Notes under the pieces: model-generated | What the model was told of the DNA's origin: nothing | Databases searched by the model: none | What the model saw: the letters and a program-made list of their open reading frames with translations, nothing else | Source: Physcia stellaris | Lineage: Eukaryota; Ascomycota; Lecanoromycetes; Caliciales; Physciaceae | Length of the DNA: 64,000 nucleotides | Assembly: GCA_018902385.1 (NCBI GenBank) | Contig: JABSSW010000016.1 | Location: 558,001-622,000 of the forward strand | Direction: 5' to 3' | Position numbers and translations under genes: made by a program | Shown here: positions 10,202-21,478 of the stretch, piece after piece | Position numbering within the stretch: position 1 is the stretch's first letter | How the letters are laid out: every line of letters begins with the position of its first letter

Positions 10202-11496
10202 TCATCTTCTCACCCCAACCCCCCCTCCACCACCACCAGTCTCTTCCCACTGCACCCCAACCCACTCCTCCCTCCAAGCCCACCCCTCCCCCCTCGCATC
10301 CCCACAATCCCCCGCGCACACCCCCAGCATCACAGTCCCCCACTCCATGCCCTCCATCCCCTCATCCCCAACCTCCAGCTCCGCAATCGCCTGCGGCACG
10401 AGCTGCAACTCAAACACCCTCCCCCCACCACACGTCTCGCACCTTGGGATCTTTGCACCCACGGCGTCAGTCTTCGAATAGAGCAGCGGCGCGCCGTCGA
10501 ATTCGTAGCGGAGGGTTTGCAAGGGGTTCTGTGCGAGCCGCGTCGCGAAGCGCTGGAAGGTGGTGTCGTGCGTCGATTCGTAGGCTTCTTTATCTGTGCC
10601 TCCTCCCCCGCCGCTGTCTTCGTCGATGGGGAAGTTCGTGGGGGCGGAAGAAGATGGGTGCGGGGAGGAGCTGTCGTCGAGGGTCTCGTAGTCTGCGTCG
10701 AGGTGGTATGACGGGTAAGGATGGGGGAGATCGGCTTGCTCGGGCCAGGGCTCGTGGGGGGTTGGGGTTGGGGGATGGGGGGATGGGAGAGGGCGGGGAG
10801 AGGAGAGTCGTACTTTTTGGGCGAATGTCTGGGGTAGGTCGGGGGAAGTGGTTTCGGGTCGCTGGGGGGGTTTGGAGGATAGGTCTGAGAAGAGGGGTGA
10901 GGTGGAATTGGTTGCGAAGGGATTTGAGGCTGGGTTGCAGGTAGTGGAAGATGATGACGAGAATGGATTTGTGGTTGTGGAGGCTGTGGAGGGCGATTTG
11001 GTGCCGAAGATGCTATCGCCTAAGAGCGGTGGTGGGTTTGAAGGTGTGGGGACTTGAGGTCGTTGTGGGTTATTGGATATTGAGTCTTGACGTGAGGATG
11101 CGTCTTGAGATACTTTGACACCCCGGAGCGCTCTTATACTGCCTGTCTTCTTTTTGCATGTCTTCGATCTGCAGGCGAAGATGTAAATTCGTCGTTCATG
11201 GCCGGGGAACTGCTCGGGAAGATCGCCATTGAGCTGTAAGAGCAAAACCATGAAGCGATTGCAGACCTTGCATTTTGCGAAACTCGCTGAGGGTGCATTT
11301 GTGTCGTCTGGCCATGTCTATTCATGATCAGAGAAGCTTTCGCATGGGGTTTATGGTTTTGCGTACTTACTGGATGTCCTCCAAGCTGGCTGATAGGATC
11401 ATCGGTTGCCTCTTTGGAGGCGTAGCCTAGTAAGACGTTGGTGGTTGTGTAGCCCTCATGCTCCTCGTCTGAGGAATCACTGTTCATTGAGGTCAT
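10202..11496 (-). CDS. TSR4: TSR4/PDCD2-like 40S ribosome biogenesis protein
   Basis: Two exons (11371-11496 and 10202-11317) join as GGHP|TWPDD to give 413 residues. The N-terminal block NVLLGYASKEATDDPISQLG, then CKVCNRFMVLLLQLNGDLP and HERRIYIFACRSKTCKKK, is the PDCD2/Tsr4 signature with its zinc-binding cysteines. A long Ser/Pro-rich, low-complexity centre leads to the C-terminal PDCD2_C domain (about residues 290-405: LRYEF..PLL, PRCETCGG.R.FE.QL.P, ending in WREEWVGVQWEE). Yeast Tsr4 is a co-translational chaperone for Rps2 (uS5) and is needed for 20S pre-rRNA processing. The start at MTSMNSDSSDEE is chosen because upstream in-frame codons are not ATG; MNSDSS nine bases later is an alternative. 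Divergent from the F-box gene. Confidence 0.93.
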
Positions 11497-12070
11497 ATCG
11501 TGCAAAGCTTATCTGGATGCAAATGTGAGATATGATGGACTGGTCTAGAATTTGAGCCGACCTTGTTCTGGAATGCGAAACGCGTTCTCATTGGCTCTTG
11601 TAGCGATATCGATAAAGACTCGGAGGATCCAGCCACGACTAAGCCCGTTGTAGCTAGCTGTGAAGAGCTTGATTAAACCACTCAGTGGCGATTGACAAAC
11701 AGTCTCGTCACTGTCGCGTGACTCTGGAAGCATCTTTCTCCATAAAGCATCCGGCTGCCCCTTGCTTTTCGGAAGGTCAAGGAAAACATCTGGCGAATCC
11801 AAGACGAGTTGTGATAGCTAAGCAAAGTCAATCATACCACTACACGTAGACAAAGCAATCAATTCCTATCATACATCAAGCACTGCTGTAGAGCTTCCCT
11901 GTTTCTTGCTTGCTTTTTGCGTTCTATTCATAGCAAGGCAGGTCTTCATTCTCAGTCGTCCTTTTAGATCATATAACAGCGCCCCTCTCTAAAGGCGCCT
12001 TGTCTATTATCGCTTATCCTAGTCGAGCTGTCGTACTTTTGACGACTGGACTACTTGATCATTCCTTAAC
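11497..12070. promoter_or_regulatory. divergent interval TSR4 / F-box gene
   Basis: The 574-bp space between two divergent starts has an 85-codon minus-strand frame (11545-11802) with no recognisable domain. I treat it as leader or promoter sequence. A TC-rich stretch at about 11895-11990 fits the promoter of the rightward gene. Confidence 0.4.
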
Positions 12071-13355
12071 ATGAACGGGAGACGCAAGGGTTCGATTGCC
12101 AAAATCTTCAGCTTACCCGTACGGCTCAGGAAAGGCAGTGCAGTATCGGAGCAGGATGTAAATGCCGTTAACGCTTGCAGCGGTGAGTAGGTCCTCCCAA
12201 TAATCCTCGCCAGCTATCCTCCTGTTGACGAAAGCCAGTCTCCCCAATACAATATGCAGCAATTTACCAGCAGAGCTCCAGACTCTGATACTCTCCTATT
12301 GTTCCTTTGAGGATATCGTCAATCTACGGTGCACCTCTCGCGACCACTGTAATCTGGTAACCCTACATGGAGCGGCTCTCTACAGGCATTTCACACAAGA
12401 CGGGGAACTTGCACAAATAGCAAGCCTCTATCGTTGCGCCGGTTACCCTCACCTGGAGCCCTCTTTCTACAACCTCTGTGGTCTTCGACATAGAGCTATC
12501 ATCGCCGACAAGCTAGCCGAATTCTTGGTCACACACCGCATGTGCGAGAAAGCGCGAATCCAGCCATTTGTGCTACTTCAAGATCCTAATAAAATCGTAG
12601 CGCTAAGAGTCGCTGTCGCGAAGCTAAGACCCTACTTCTTCATTCTCTACCATTTCTTCGAAGCATTCCGCGCAATCCTTGTCCACAGCTTCGCATGCAA
12701 TAGCCCGTTGGGCGTCATCACCACAGAGGCTAGAGCTTCACTCATCGAAAAGTGGCTTCTCAATCACTACACGACCGAGGCCAAAGAACAAGCGCTTTGC
12801 TTATGGGAACAGGTCATGAAGGTTGTCTCCCGCAAATTCCGTCCAGCAACTTATGCAACCAAGGTCGAGCGGACTTTGCGGGGCTGGCACCACCCTCCGG
12901 CAAGCGAAGAGGACATGATGAGCCTGATCATATTCGGCGGTCTCGAAGCACTCTATCGTGTCATCACCGTCCATGGGTTCGCAAGCCGAATGAAGGCCTT
13001 TGACAAGATGGCCCTTCAGTTGCAGACACCTTCGGAGACATCAACAAAGGATGACATGAGAGTGATTTTCGGAGTTTCGCCGCCCCTATCTCACGAAGCG
13101 ATCGCCACTGTTCGCAAATACGTGTCATCAGATTTCCCAACGCCTATCTTCGTCGGCAGGCCAAAATCACCGGTGCAGGCGATGCATGAACAGGATCTTG
13201 CTCGGCAGTCTGATTTAGGGGCGCTGGCGTGGCTGTGTGCGGAAATTGATCAAAATTCTGAAACGCAGCTCGTCGCCGATCCGCTGCACGGGCCGTTGCA
13301 GTTTTATGATTTAGAGCTGTTGGAGACTTGCTTTAAGGGGCCTCAAAGGGCTTGA
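12071..13355 (+). CDS. F-box domain protein
   Basis: Exons 12071-12182 and 12235-13355 join in phase to 410 residues, using a GTGAGT donor and an AAG acceptor. After a basic N-terminal segment (MNGRRKGSIAKIF), an F-box-like motif follows the junction: NLPAELQTLILSYCSFEDIV..LRCTSRD (about residues 42-75). Such proteins usually link substrates to the Skp1-cullin ubiquitin ligase. The remainder is helical, with no repeat family I can name, so substrate and pathway are unknown. Many fungal F-box proteins are lineage-specific. The nearest CAG acceptor at 12238 would put the F-box out of frame, which is why 12235 is preferred. Confidence 0.7.
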
Positions 13356-14718
13356 CGGTGCTGGCTGGATCATGACTCGATTAATCATTTGACGATTCGG
13401 TAGGCGAGGTGGAAGCGACCGTAATGGGACGGGCGCGTATGATGCGAGTGGCTTCTCTTCTCGGTGACCAGAGAACACTGACAGTTGTTATATATGGCTT
13501 TTCTTGCTCAATAGCCATCCCATGAGTTCTCGGTAGTCTTTCCATGTAGCCTGCGGCGCCTTCTGCATTCGAATATCAAATTTCGAATCAACGTTGCTCG
13601 TCCCCTGCCTGTGCCACCTTATCCCTCTTCCTTAACTGACCCAACAACCTAGACAAATCTCAACAGCTAATGCATCCAGAACCCAGTACCACGACCTCGG
13701 ACTCTCATCTCCTCCCACAGCCCAACACATCATCTCTCCCGCCATCTCAAATCCCAAGATACACAATAAGCAATGCAATCTACTTGTAGATATATCTCAA
13801 ACCACCTCACACCGCCAAAACCCCACAAGCCGAAAAACAAAGCAGGCACAGCGAATCAGCAACTCCTAACCTACCTACCTCATCCCCCAGCTCCTCAAAC
13901 CCCATATCGAAAATCTCTCTCTCATCCATCGCCGTTCCTACTGAGTTTCCATGTCATCCTTTCTCGTTCTTCTCATCCCTAATCCTACAAAAGAAGTCAC
14001 TCCCCACGCATCAACATCCCATAAGACCCGCATCGAGTTCCCTTTCCTTCCCCTCCCAACCCTCACTAACCAAACCCCCTCGAAAACTCTCCCACGAGAA
14101 CCCCTTAGAATGAATGACTTTGCGAGGCTTTGGGAGTTAATCTGCGTACCTGCCTATCACGAGTTTTGGGCGAGTTGGGGCTGAGATGTATATTAGAGAC
14201 GTGGTTTGTAGGGAATTTGCTGGGGGGTTTATACTAGGGGTGTGGATGGGTTGTAGGTAGTATTGTGTGAGGCTAGGGGAGAAGTTGAGGGGAGAGAGGG
14301 GAGAGGGGAGAGGGAGAGGGAGGGGGGAGGTGGAGATTTGGGTTTGATATTGATACGGAGATAGAGCTGGGGATGGGAAGGGTAAATGTGTTTCCTCGAC
14401 AAGATGTTAGATATCTCCTACGCTGACTTCACCCATCCAACCGGATGTTCCCCCTCTCTTCTATCAGTGAACATAGCATGTCATTTTCCCCGCGTCAAAA
14501 GTCACTAGTAATTTCGGGCAGATATGCAAGAAGGAGGTGAACGTGAATATACCGTGCTCTCGTCTATGAAAACGAGAAAAGGACTTACAACGAGACTCCA
14601 CTCTTTGCCGGTGGCTTTACTCCGTCCTCACCCCCATTCCCAACACCACCGGACCATCCAAACGCCCTACAAAGCACCCCCAAACCACGCCCTTCCACCC
14701 TATCCCATCCCACTCCCC
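13356..14718. other. intergenic, compositionally skewed
   Basis: This interval lies between the F-box gene and the 3' end of apsB/mto1. It holds a C/T/A-rich tract (about 13620-14100) followed by a G-rich one (about 14210-14340, with repeated GAGAGGGGAGAG). Short frames here are low complexity. The segment from about 14590 onward is pyrimidine-rich and runs into the apsB terminator side. No gene is supported. Confidence 0.4.
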
Positions 14719-17700
14719 CTATCGAACCACCGCCCTCCCCGCCTTCCCCTTCACCCCCTGCTTCCCCGCCTTCTCCTTCCTCTCACTCCTCAAATTCTCC
14801 AACCCCTTCACCAAGCTCGCCTTCAGCCTCTTCTGCTCGCTCCACTCGCGCGCCATATTCTGCATCTTCACGCCCGCGAGCACTACCGTCGCGACCACCT
14901 TCAACGAGGGCGCTCTCTTCGGTTTCGGGGCCCGTTTGGGCGCGCAGCCCATTTTGGTCAGGATGTCGAGGTCGACTTTGTTGCTGTTGGGTTGTGTTAG
15001 GACTTTTGTTTTGGTCTAAACGATGGGTAGGTGCGGGGATAGGGGTCAGGGGGAAAGGAAGAAATGGGATGGGAAGGAAATGACATACCAAGCCTCATAC
15101 ATATCGCACCGCATGGTGAGATACCGCTTCTCATACGCCAACCCGACTCTAAATCCCTCTTCTCTCCCTAACTTAGCTCTCAACCACATGATCTGCTTCG
15201 CGAGTCCTTTCAGCTCGGCTGCGTGCCGTTTTTCGGCTGCTTCGAGCTGGGCGCTGTCGCCCTTTTCGCTGATGGACGTGTTGGTGAATCGGACTTTGGA
15301 GACGATGGCTTTACGCTCTTCATCCCATTGCTGCTGTTTCCTTGTCAGCTTCTCCAGTACGGCCTCGTAGGATGCCTGTACGCTGTCGAGCTCTGATGCT
15401 AGCGCCGTGGATCTCTGAGATTGCAGGCTTCGCTCTTCGCGGACGCGTTTGAGCTGGGTTCGTAATTCCTTCTCGCGGGAGGATGCGGCGTCGATGAGAG
15501 ACTGACGGGTCGTTATCTGTAGCTGGAGGTCTTCAGCGGCGAGTTTGGCGTCCTTGAGCATTTCGTGAAGATCTGCACGCTCGTCTGCCATGGTTTTATC
15601 GTCTTCCTTCGGATTGGCAGCGGCACGGGCGGTGTTGAGGGAGGCTTCAAGGTTGGCGATGCGGGTCCGAAGACGGGTGGTTGTTTTCTCGGCGGTGGCG
15701 GTTTTGGAGACATGGGATGCGATCTCATGGCGGCAGTTGGTGAGCTCGGCTTCGAGTTGCTCACGCTGCTGGTCGTGGGCTTCGGACTCAGATTGTGCTT
15801 GACGCTCAGAGTCAAGGAGGCGGCGTTGCAGTGAGCGTTCGGCGTCTTTGGATTTAGAGCGGAGGTCTTTGAGTTGCTGACGGGTATCAGTGAGCTGGAG
15901 GCGGACTTCATTGAGCTCGGCTTTGCGGACTGAACCGTTGACGGAGGATTTAGGAGAATCGGCGGCGAGACGCGAGACTTCGTGTTCTTGAATCTGACGT
16001 TGGAGGCGATCGATGGTCTGCTTGAGTTCACGGATGCTCTCTTTCTGGGATGTATCACGTTGCGCATACGCAGCTTCCCTTCTGCTCGCTACGGCCAGGT
16101 CTTCCTGAAGTGTCTCGAGCTCTGTCGTTCTAGCAGCATCAAGCTGGCCTCGCCCAAGTCGATCTTCGAGATCTTGTACCTCCTTCTCAAGACGCTGCGC
16201 CTTCTGCTTGGTGGTCTGAAGCTCCCGATCTTGGCTATCGGAAGCTGAAGCATGTTTTTTCTGTAAGCCTTCGATTTCGTCAGACAATCGGCCTTCCTCA
16301 GCGGATGCACGCTGGATCTCAGCCTCAAGATCTCGCTCGATCGCATTATTCTTTTCTAACAAACCTCTTCTCTCCTCTCGAAGACGACCATTGTCATTCT
16401 CAAGTCTCAGCGTTGAGGTTCGTAAGTCTAGCTTTTCCTGGTCAAGTCTGAAAGTCTCATCAACCTGGTTCTGCATCTGCTGCAGTTGGCTCTTCATCTC
16501 GTCCCTCTCTGCTTCCACCTCCGCTGTGGAAGTACGTAAAGCGTGGAGTTCTAAGTTGTTTGTCGCTAGACGATCTTGCAGCGATTGTTTCTCACCCCTC
16601 ACCTGCCGAAGCTGTGCTTCTACTGATTCAATGCGAGAAGTCACTGCTGCTTCGGAGCCATTTTGATCTTGCAACCTATCCTGATAACTTGACAGCTGGG
16701 CCTTTGTGTCGGCGTGTGCAGCCTCCATCCGACTATTTTCCTGTTTCGCAACGTACAGCTGATGTTGCAGTGAGTCGGCCTCTCGTTGAAGATTTTCCAG
16801 CTCATTTCGTGCATTTTCAGCTTCGTCGTCCAGGCCACCCTGCAACACCTCAACCTCGTCTTCCAAAGCCTGAATCTTCTCCTCAAAAGCAGCTTGTTCT
16901 TCGACACTGCAATTTAAATGGTCCTTAGTCTGCGTCAACTCTAATCGGAGTTCCTCTAGAGCCTGACGCTTTCCAGAGATCTCAGTATTGAGCTCCTGTA
17001 TCTGGCGCTCAAGGAGGGTCGTCTCGTTATGATGTCGTTGCTTCTCGCTCTCTAGAGCTTGCTGAAGCTTACTTTCTTTGCTGGAAAGTGTGCCTTCTGT
17101 CTCCTGCAACTTGTTAACGGTTCGCTGCAGACCATTCGAACGTTCATCCGCCCTTTCCTTCTGTGCTTGAAGATCCTTGCGCAGACTCTCCCATTGATCT
17201 TGATCTGCGTTGCGTTGACTTGCAACGTGGTCGAGCTCTTGTCGTAAGGTAGCTATTTCTTCCGATAGTCGATTGATTTCGTCCGTCGCTTCGGTTCGAA
17301 GCTGTCTGTCATTGTCCAGAGCATGTTGCCTCTCGTCATCAAGGCTTTCTTCGAGTTCCGCTATTTTTGACCGAGCTTTCGACAAATCTTTCTGCAAGGT
17401 CTGCGATTCCGCTGTGAGAGCATCATGCCTGGAATGGAGTAGGTCTTTGTCTTCCGACTTGGCTTTCAGATCACTCTGCATACTCTGTACTTGTCTTGCC
17501 AGGGTTTCACATTTCTTAGCCATGGCATCATGCTTGTTACGAAGAACATCGTTCTCATTGTTCGATCGTTGCTGTCGAGCCTCGGAATCCTGCTGAATAC
17601 TGTGGATCGTCTGGGTAAGCTTGTTTGCCTCAGCTGATTTGTGCTCGAAGTGTGTTTGCAATTCCGCGTGTTGTTGACGAAGGTCTGCCAGATCGGATTG

Positions 17701-19089
17701 GAACTTGGTTGCTTTTTGTTCAAGCTGCCGGCTAAGACCCTTGGGATTCATCGACTTGTTGGCCATCTCGTCCTGTAACTACGAAGTTGTTAGCAATGAG
17801 CATTTCACAGCTAATGGCAGAAATATGTACCTCCTCCAGGTCATTCTCAACCTGCTCTTTCGCCTCCAACGCCTCCCTGAGTGCTTCCTGGGCCTCTTTA
17901 AGCTGTTCAGCTTGCTTTGCCACATCGTTCCTTGCATCTTCAAGCTCGCCATTGCGCCTTCTCTCATCCTCTAATTCCTCGCGGATGACAGCTAGATCTT
18001 CGGATTCCTTCTCGAAGCGCTCCTTGAGACTGTCTATCTCATCGTCACGATCTTCAACAAGACGATCTTTTTCCCGAACCTCGGCCTCGAGGTTTTCGAC
18101 ATCATCTCTCAGCTTCTCAGCCTCTTCACCTTTGCTGTTCGCTCTAGAGGCTTTGAGCCGCAGTTCGGCGATTTCTGATTCTTTCGCTGCGATATCTGCT
18201 CTCAAGGATTCTAGCTCCTGCCGGAAATCTTCGTCGATATGTTTTCGTTGAATGTCTTTCTGGATCTCTTCGAGGTGTAGGCGGTATTGTTCCAGCTCCC
18301 GTTCAGTCCTCGTCAAAGTCTTCCTTGCCTGTGCAAGCTCCTTTTGCATGATGATCTTATCTACCTTCAAATCGGTGTTTTCCTTCAACGCCGTATCAGT
18401 GTACGCAGGACCTGCCTTCTTTAGAATCAAATCCAAATGGTGGATTTTCAGTTTCAGGCCGAAATTCTCCTTTTCGATCTTGTTGATGATCTGCAAGCCT
18501 ATTAGTTTCTAGTGGTATGCTGTCTGGTACAATCTAGTCTTACATTCTCCTGCTCTCTCAAAGTCATTGCGTTCCCCTCGGCCGTCAGTACACCACCACC
18601 GTCGCGATTCGGTAACGCCAGAGGTGTTGACTGAGCGCTACTGCTCACGACTTGTGGTACAGGAGTTCCGTTGTCATCAGCTCCAGCTAGACTGCCAGTC
18701 TCTTCACCATAAATCCTGGACGACTCGGCGCCTGGCAAAGCAGGAGTATCGGCGCCCTTGTATCCATCTTTCAGGAACGCTGGGGTCTGAGGAACAGCTT
18801 TTAACTTGTTGTTGCGGTCGAGATTTTTTTTTGTGACGCTTTTCAAGAGAGGAGTAAACTCTCCTGGCCTGGGAACATTTGGAGGGTTACGACGGTCTAC
18901 GAGTGGATTGCGCGTTCGAGGAGTCCTCAAATTAAGTCCACGATCCTTTCGTGCGTCTTGCAAGAGTTTGCTGTCCCCCTTCTGCGGAACAACAAAAGAG
19001 TTTTCCACTGAGAAGTCCTCAAAGTTATGGCCGTTAGTCATAAAGGTTGCATTGCCTGCATCCGTACGCGGAGTCTCAATGTATGCCAT
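14719..19089 (-). CDS. apsB: ApsB/Mto1-like microtubule-organising-centre protein
   Basis: Four exons (18544-19089, 17831-18490, 15089-17772, 14719-14983) join in phase to 1384 residues. Exon 1 is a disordered N-terminus ending REQEN, which continues as IINKIEKENFGLKLKIHHLD in exon 2: the centrosomin motif-1 (Cnn_1N) that recruits gamma-tubulin complexes (about residues 183-255). Exon 3 is almost entirely heptad coiled coil (residues 400-1240), then LKGLAKQIMWLRAKLGREEGF, similar to the conserved C-terminal region of Mto1/ApsB. The last intron uses a TG|GTATGT donor, a CTAAC branch site and a CAG acceptor at 14984, giving the tail CNKVDLDILTKMGC. Family members nucleate cytoplasmic microtubules at spindle poles and septa. 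Divergent from the ECD gene. Confidence 0.88.
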
Positions 19090-19256
19090 GACTGTATTGA
19101 GACCACGATGCGCCAATGTTATACAGAGCGAGGGAATAGAGAGCGGGAAGAAGTGTGGATTAAGTCATGCTCTCAATGTTGATATTTTCGGTGTTTTGTC
19201 AATTGTAAACAATCACCGAAAATAGCGTGTTTGGACTAGCGTTCCCGCAGCATGAG

Positions 19257-19286
19257 CTTATCTCCTTATCTCCTTATCTTCTTATC
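19257..19286. promoter_or_regulatory. four-copy GATA-site array, 8-bp period
   Basis: CTTATC (GATAAG on the minus strand) occurs at 19257, 19265, 19273 and 19281, exactly 8 bp apart, in the 319-bp divergent promoter between apsB and the ECD gene. GATAAG is the core of the HGATAR site bound by fungal GATA factors. Whether it is occupied, or just a short tandem repeat, cannot be told from sequence. Confidence 0.6.
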
Positions 19287-19408
19287 TCCAGCCTCGACCC
19301 CTCGGACCCAAATACCTCTTGAACCCTAAGGTAAGTACTGTACTCCGTAGTACTTGCGAATTATGGTCTGAAAATTTTCCAACGAAATCATTGACTTCTT
19401 CAAGAGAC

Positions 19409-21478
19409 ATGACTGAAGCAATAGACTACAGTCAAAGCTCGCTAGATGAAAGCCTCTGTTCGTTTTCTAAAGGCTTACCAGATGATTGTGTTGAATACAC
19501 CATATCTATCATCGACTCTACCCTAGAAGAGACCGAGATTCGACAAAGGCTTCGAGGTGTACAGTCATCCGCTACTGCGTTGACAAAAAAGTTGCTGAAG
19601 GGCTACATATGGCAACGAGATAGTTTGAACCTCAACATTACCCAGTATAATGGTAGGTACATTGAAATACGTTCTCAATAATCACGTCATCAATCTCATC
19701 CGTTGTAGGCTCTTCAATCCTCTATGGGAAATCCCAGTATGGTGATTCAGTTGAGGATGAATGGCTAATCGTCTATATCATACGCGAGCTCAGTAAAATT
19801 CACCCAAACATCTGGATAAGAGTTGTAGATACAGATGGACAATTTCTCTTGATTGAGGCAGCAAACACTCTCCCCAACTGGCTCAATCCAGAAGTCGCAG
19901 ATTTCCGGGTGAGAAAATCCTTGAGATATAGAGTGCAGTATACTTGCTGACTGGTACTAGGTTTGGATCAATTGTGGCAAACTCCTGATCATACCAATTG
20001 AAGCACGAGATCGCCAATCACCAAAGGGAAAACCTACGCAGCTAACCCTTGAAAATGCTTGTAAATTTATCCAACAAAAGCAATCAGAGCTTCTACACTC
20101 TCCGTTAATCGAGGCTGAAGCATTTTATCGCCTCGAAAAGTATCCTCAGCAAATTCAAAAGAGCCTCCACCACGCACTAATTACAATACCGAGAAAAGTC
20201 GCCTACATTATTCGTCATGACGAATCTTATATTAGCCCAGCCATAGAAGCTTTCTACCTTCGTGACCCCATTGCTCTACGTCCCCTTCAGACATTGAACA
20301 AAGACACTTTGTTATTTGCACCCACGGATCTGATCACCGTATCTGTTAAATTTACCAAGGTAGGATATGCACAACTCTGTAGTCAGCAGTTTACCGCACC
20401 ACCAGTCTGGACGGAAACAGGTCAAAGCCAAGGCGCAGCGCAAGCAGGAATAGAGACTGGCATGAAACTTACCTCAGGCTTTGAAATGCTGGTGGCAGAC
20501 CAGCAGAATAAAGACAAGCGTCAAGTCAGAGAAATCCGCATGCTTCTTGAAGATCTAGAATCAGGGCAAGATCAACTGCCAACTAATTCAGAAATACAAA
20601 AGTGGCCGAAGTCACAAGATGATGAGTTATGGCTTGACATCAACTTTGAGTCCTTCGAGCAAGAGCTTGAAGGCAAACAGAAAAAGCAATCTCCTAGATC
20701 CAGTAAGGGCTTTGGAGATAGAGGTGCTCAGGAGAACCTTAGAAAAATCGTGACACGCTTCGAAGACTTCCTTAACGATGACACCGCGGGTGTTGATGGC
20801 GCCGAGTTCCTGGATGACATGGACTACGATGATACCGAAGATGAAGACGTCAGTCTTGACGAGGCGCAGTTCGCAGCAATGATGAAGGAAATGATGGGGA
20901 TGTCAACTTCGGAAGCCGACGCTGTAAATGCCATCAGATCACCAAAATGTCACGGAAAGCCTGAATCAACAGTGTCATCATCCACCCACGAACCATCTAA
21001 GCTTTCCATCAGGGACGATTCCGGAAAGACTGGACCAGCTCAACATGTGAACTCTCCCATCAGCAAAATGCCAACAGGGGACTCTTGTTCTGGCTCTGAC
21101 GAGGAGTTCGATATACGCAAGAACATGGAGGGCATGGAGCATGAACTCCGTAATGCTGGCGTACTTCGTCTAAACCCAGAGGCGCCTTTGAGGGAGGCTA
21201 ATCAACAACACAAGATGATCGATGATCATTCTCGGAGGCCGGAGCCCTACGAGGTGGCAGGGAGCACCCCTACGGAAGATTTTGACGAAGAGATCGAGAT
21301 CGACATGAACTTGGCAAAGAACATGCTTGAAAGCTTCAAGGGGCAAGCCGGTATGGCTGGGCCGGGGGGAAATCTCTTTGGTTTGATGGGCGTGCGCATG
21401 CCTCGGGATGAAGACCCGCATACACCAACAAGGAATAGCGGTAACACAAATTCAATAATGCCTGGACGAGAGCAATAA
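19409..21478 (+). CDS. sgt1: ECD/SGT1 (ecdysoneless) family protein
   Basis: Exons 19409-19652, 19709-19908 and 19961-21478 join in phase to 653 residues, close to the length of human ECD. Recognisable blocks are LPDDCVEYTI near the N-terminus, DEWLIVYIIRELSKIHP in exon 2, and WIRVVDTDGQFLLIEAANTLP, then LPNWLNPE, at its end, with the GRLLIIP-like VWINCGKLLIIP opening exon 3. The C-terminal third is acidic (LDDMDYDDTEDED) with MMKEMMGM. Fission yeast Sgt1 and animal ECD act in transcription of glycolytic genes and pre-mRNA splicing with Prp8; this is not the Sgt1 of the SCF/Hsp90 pathway. The start at MTEAIDYS is the first ATG in frame after an upstream stop-rich leader. Confidence 0.88.

Noticed and set aside
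10162-10944. 260-codon plus-strand open frame rich in Pro and Arg
   Set aside because: Antisense to the TSR4 coding exon, which has clear family motifs; composition reflects the opposite strand.
11545-11802. 85-codon minus-strand frame between TSR4 and the F-box gene
   Set aside because: No domain, no homologue recognised, sits in a divergent promoter; most likely leader sequence.
14783-15091. alternative C-terminal frame of ApsB without the last intron join
   Set aside because: The join using the CTAAC branch site and CAG acceptor at 14984 gives a better helical C-terminus and keeps phase.
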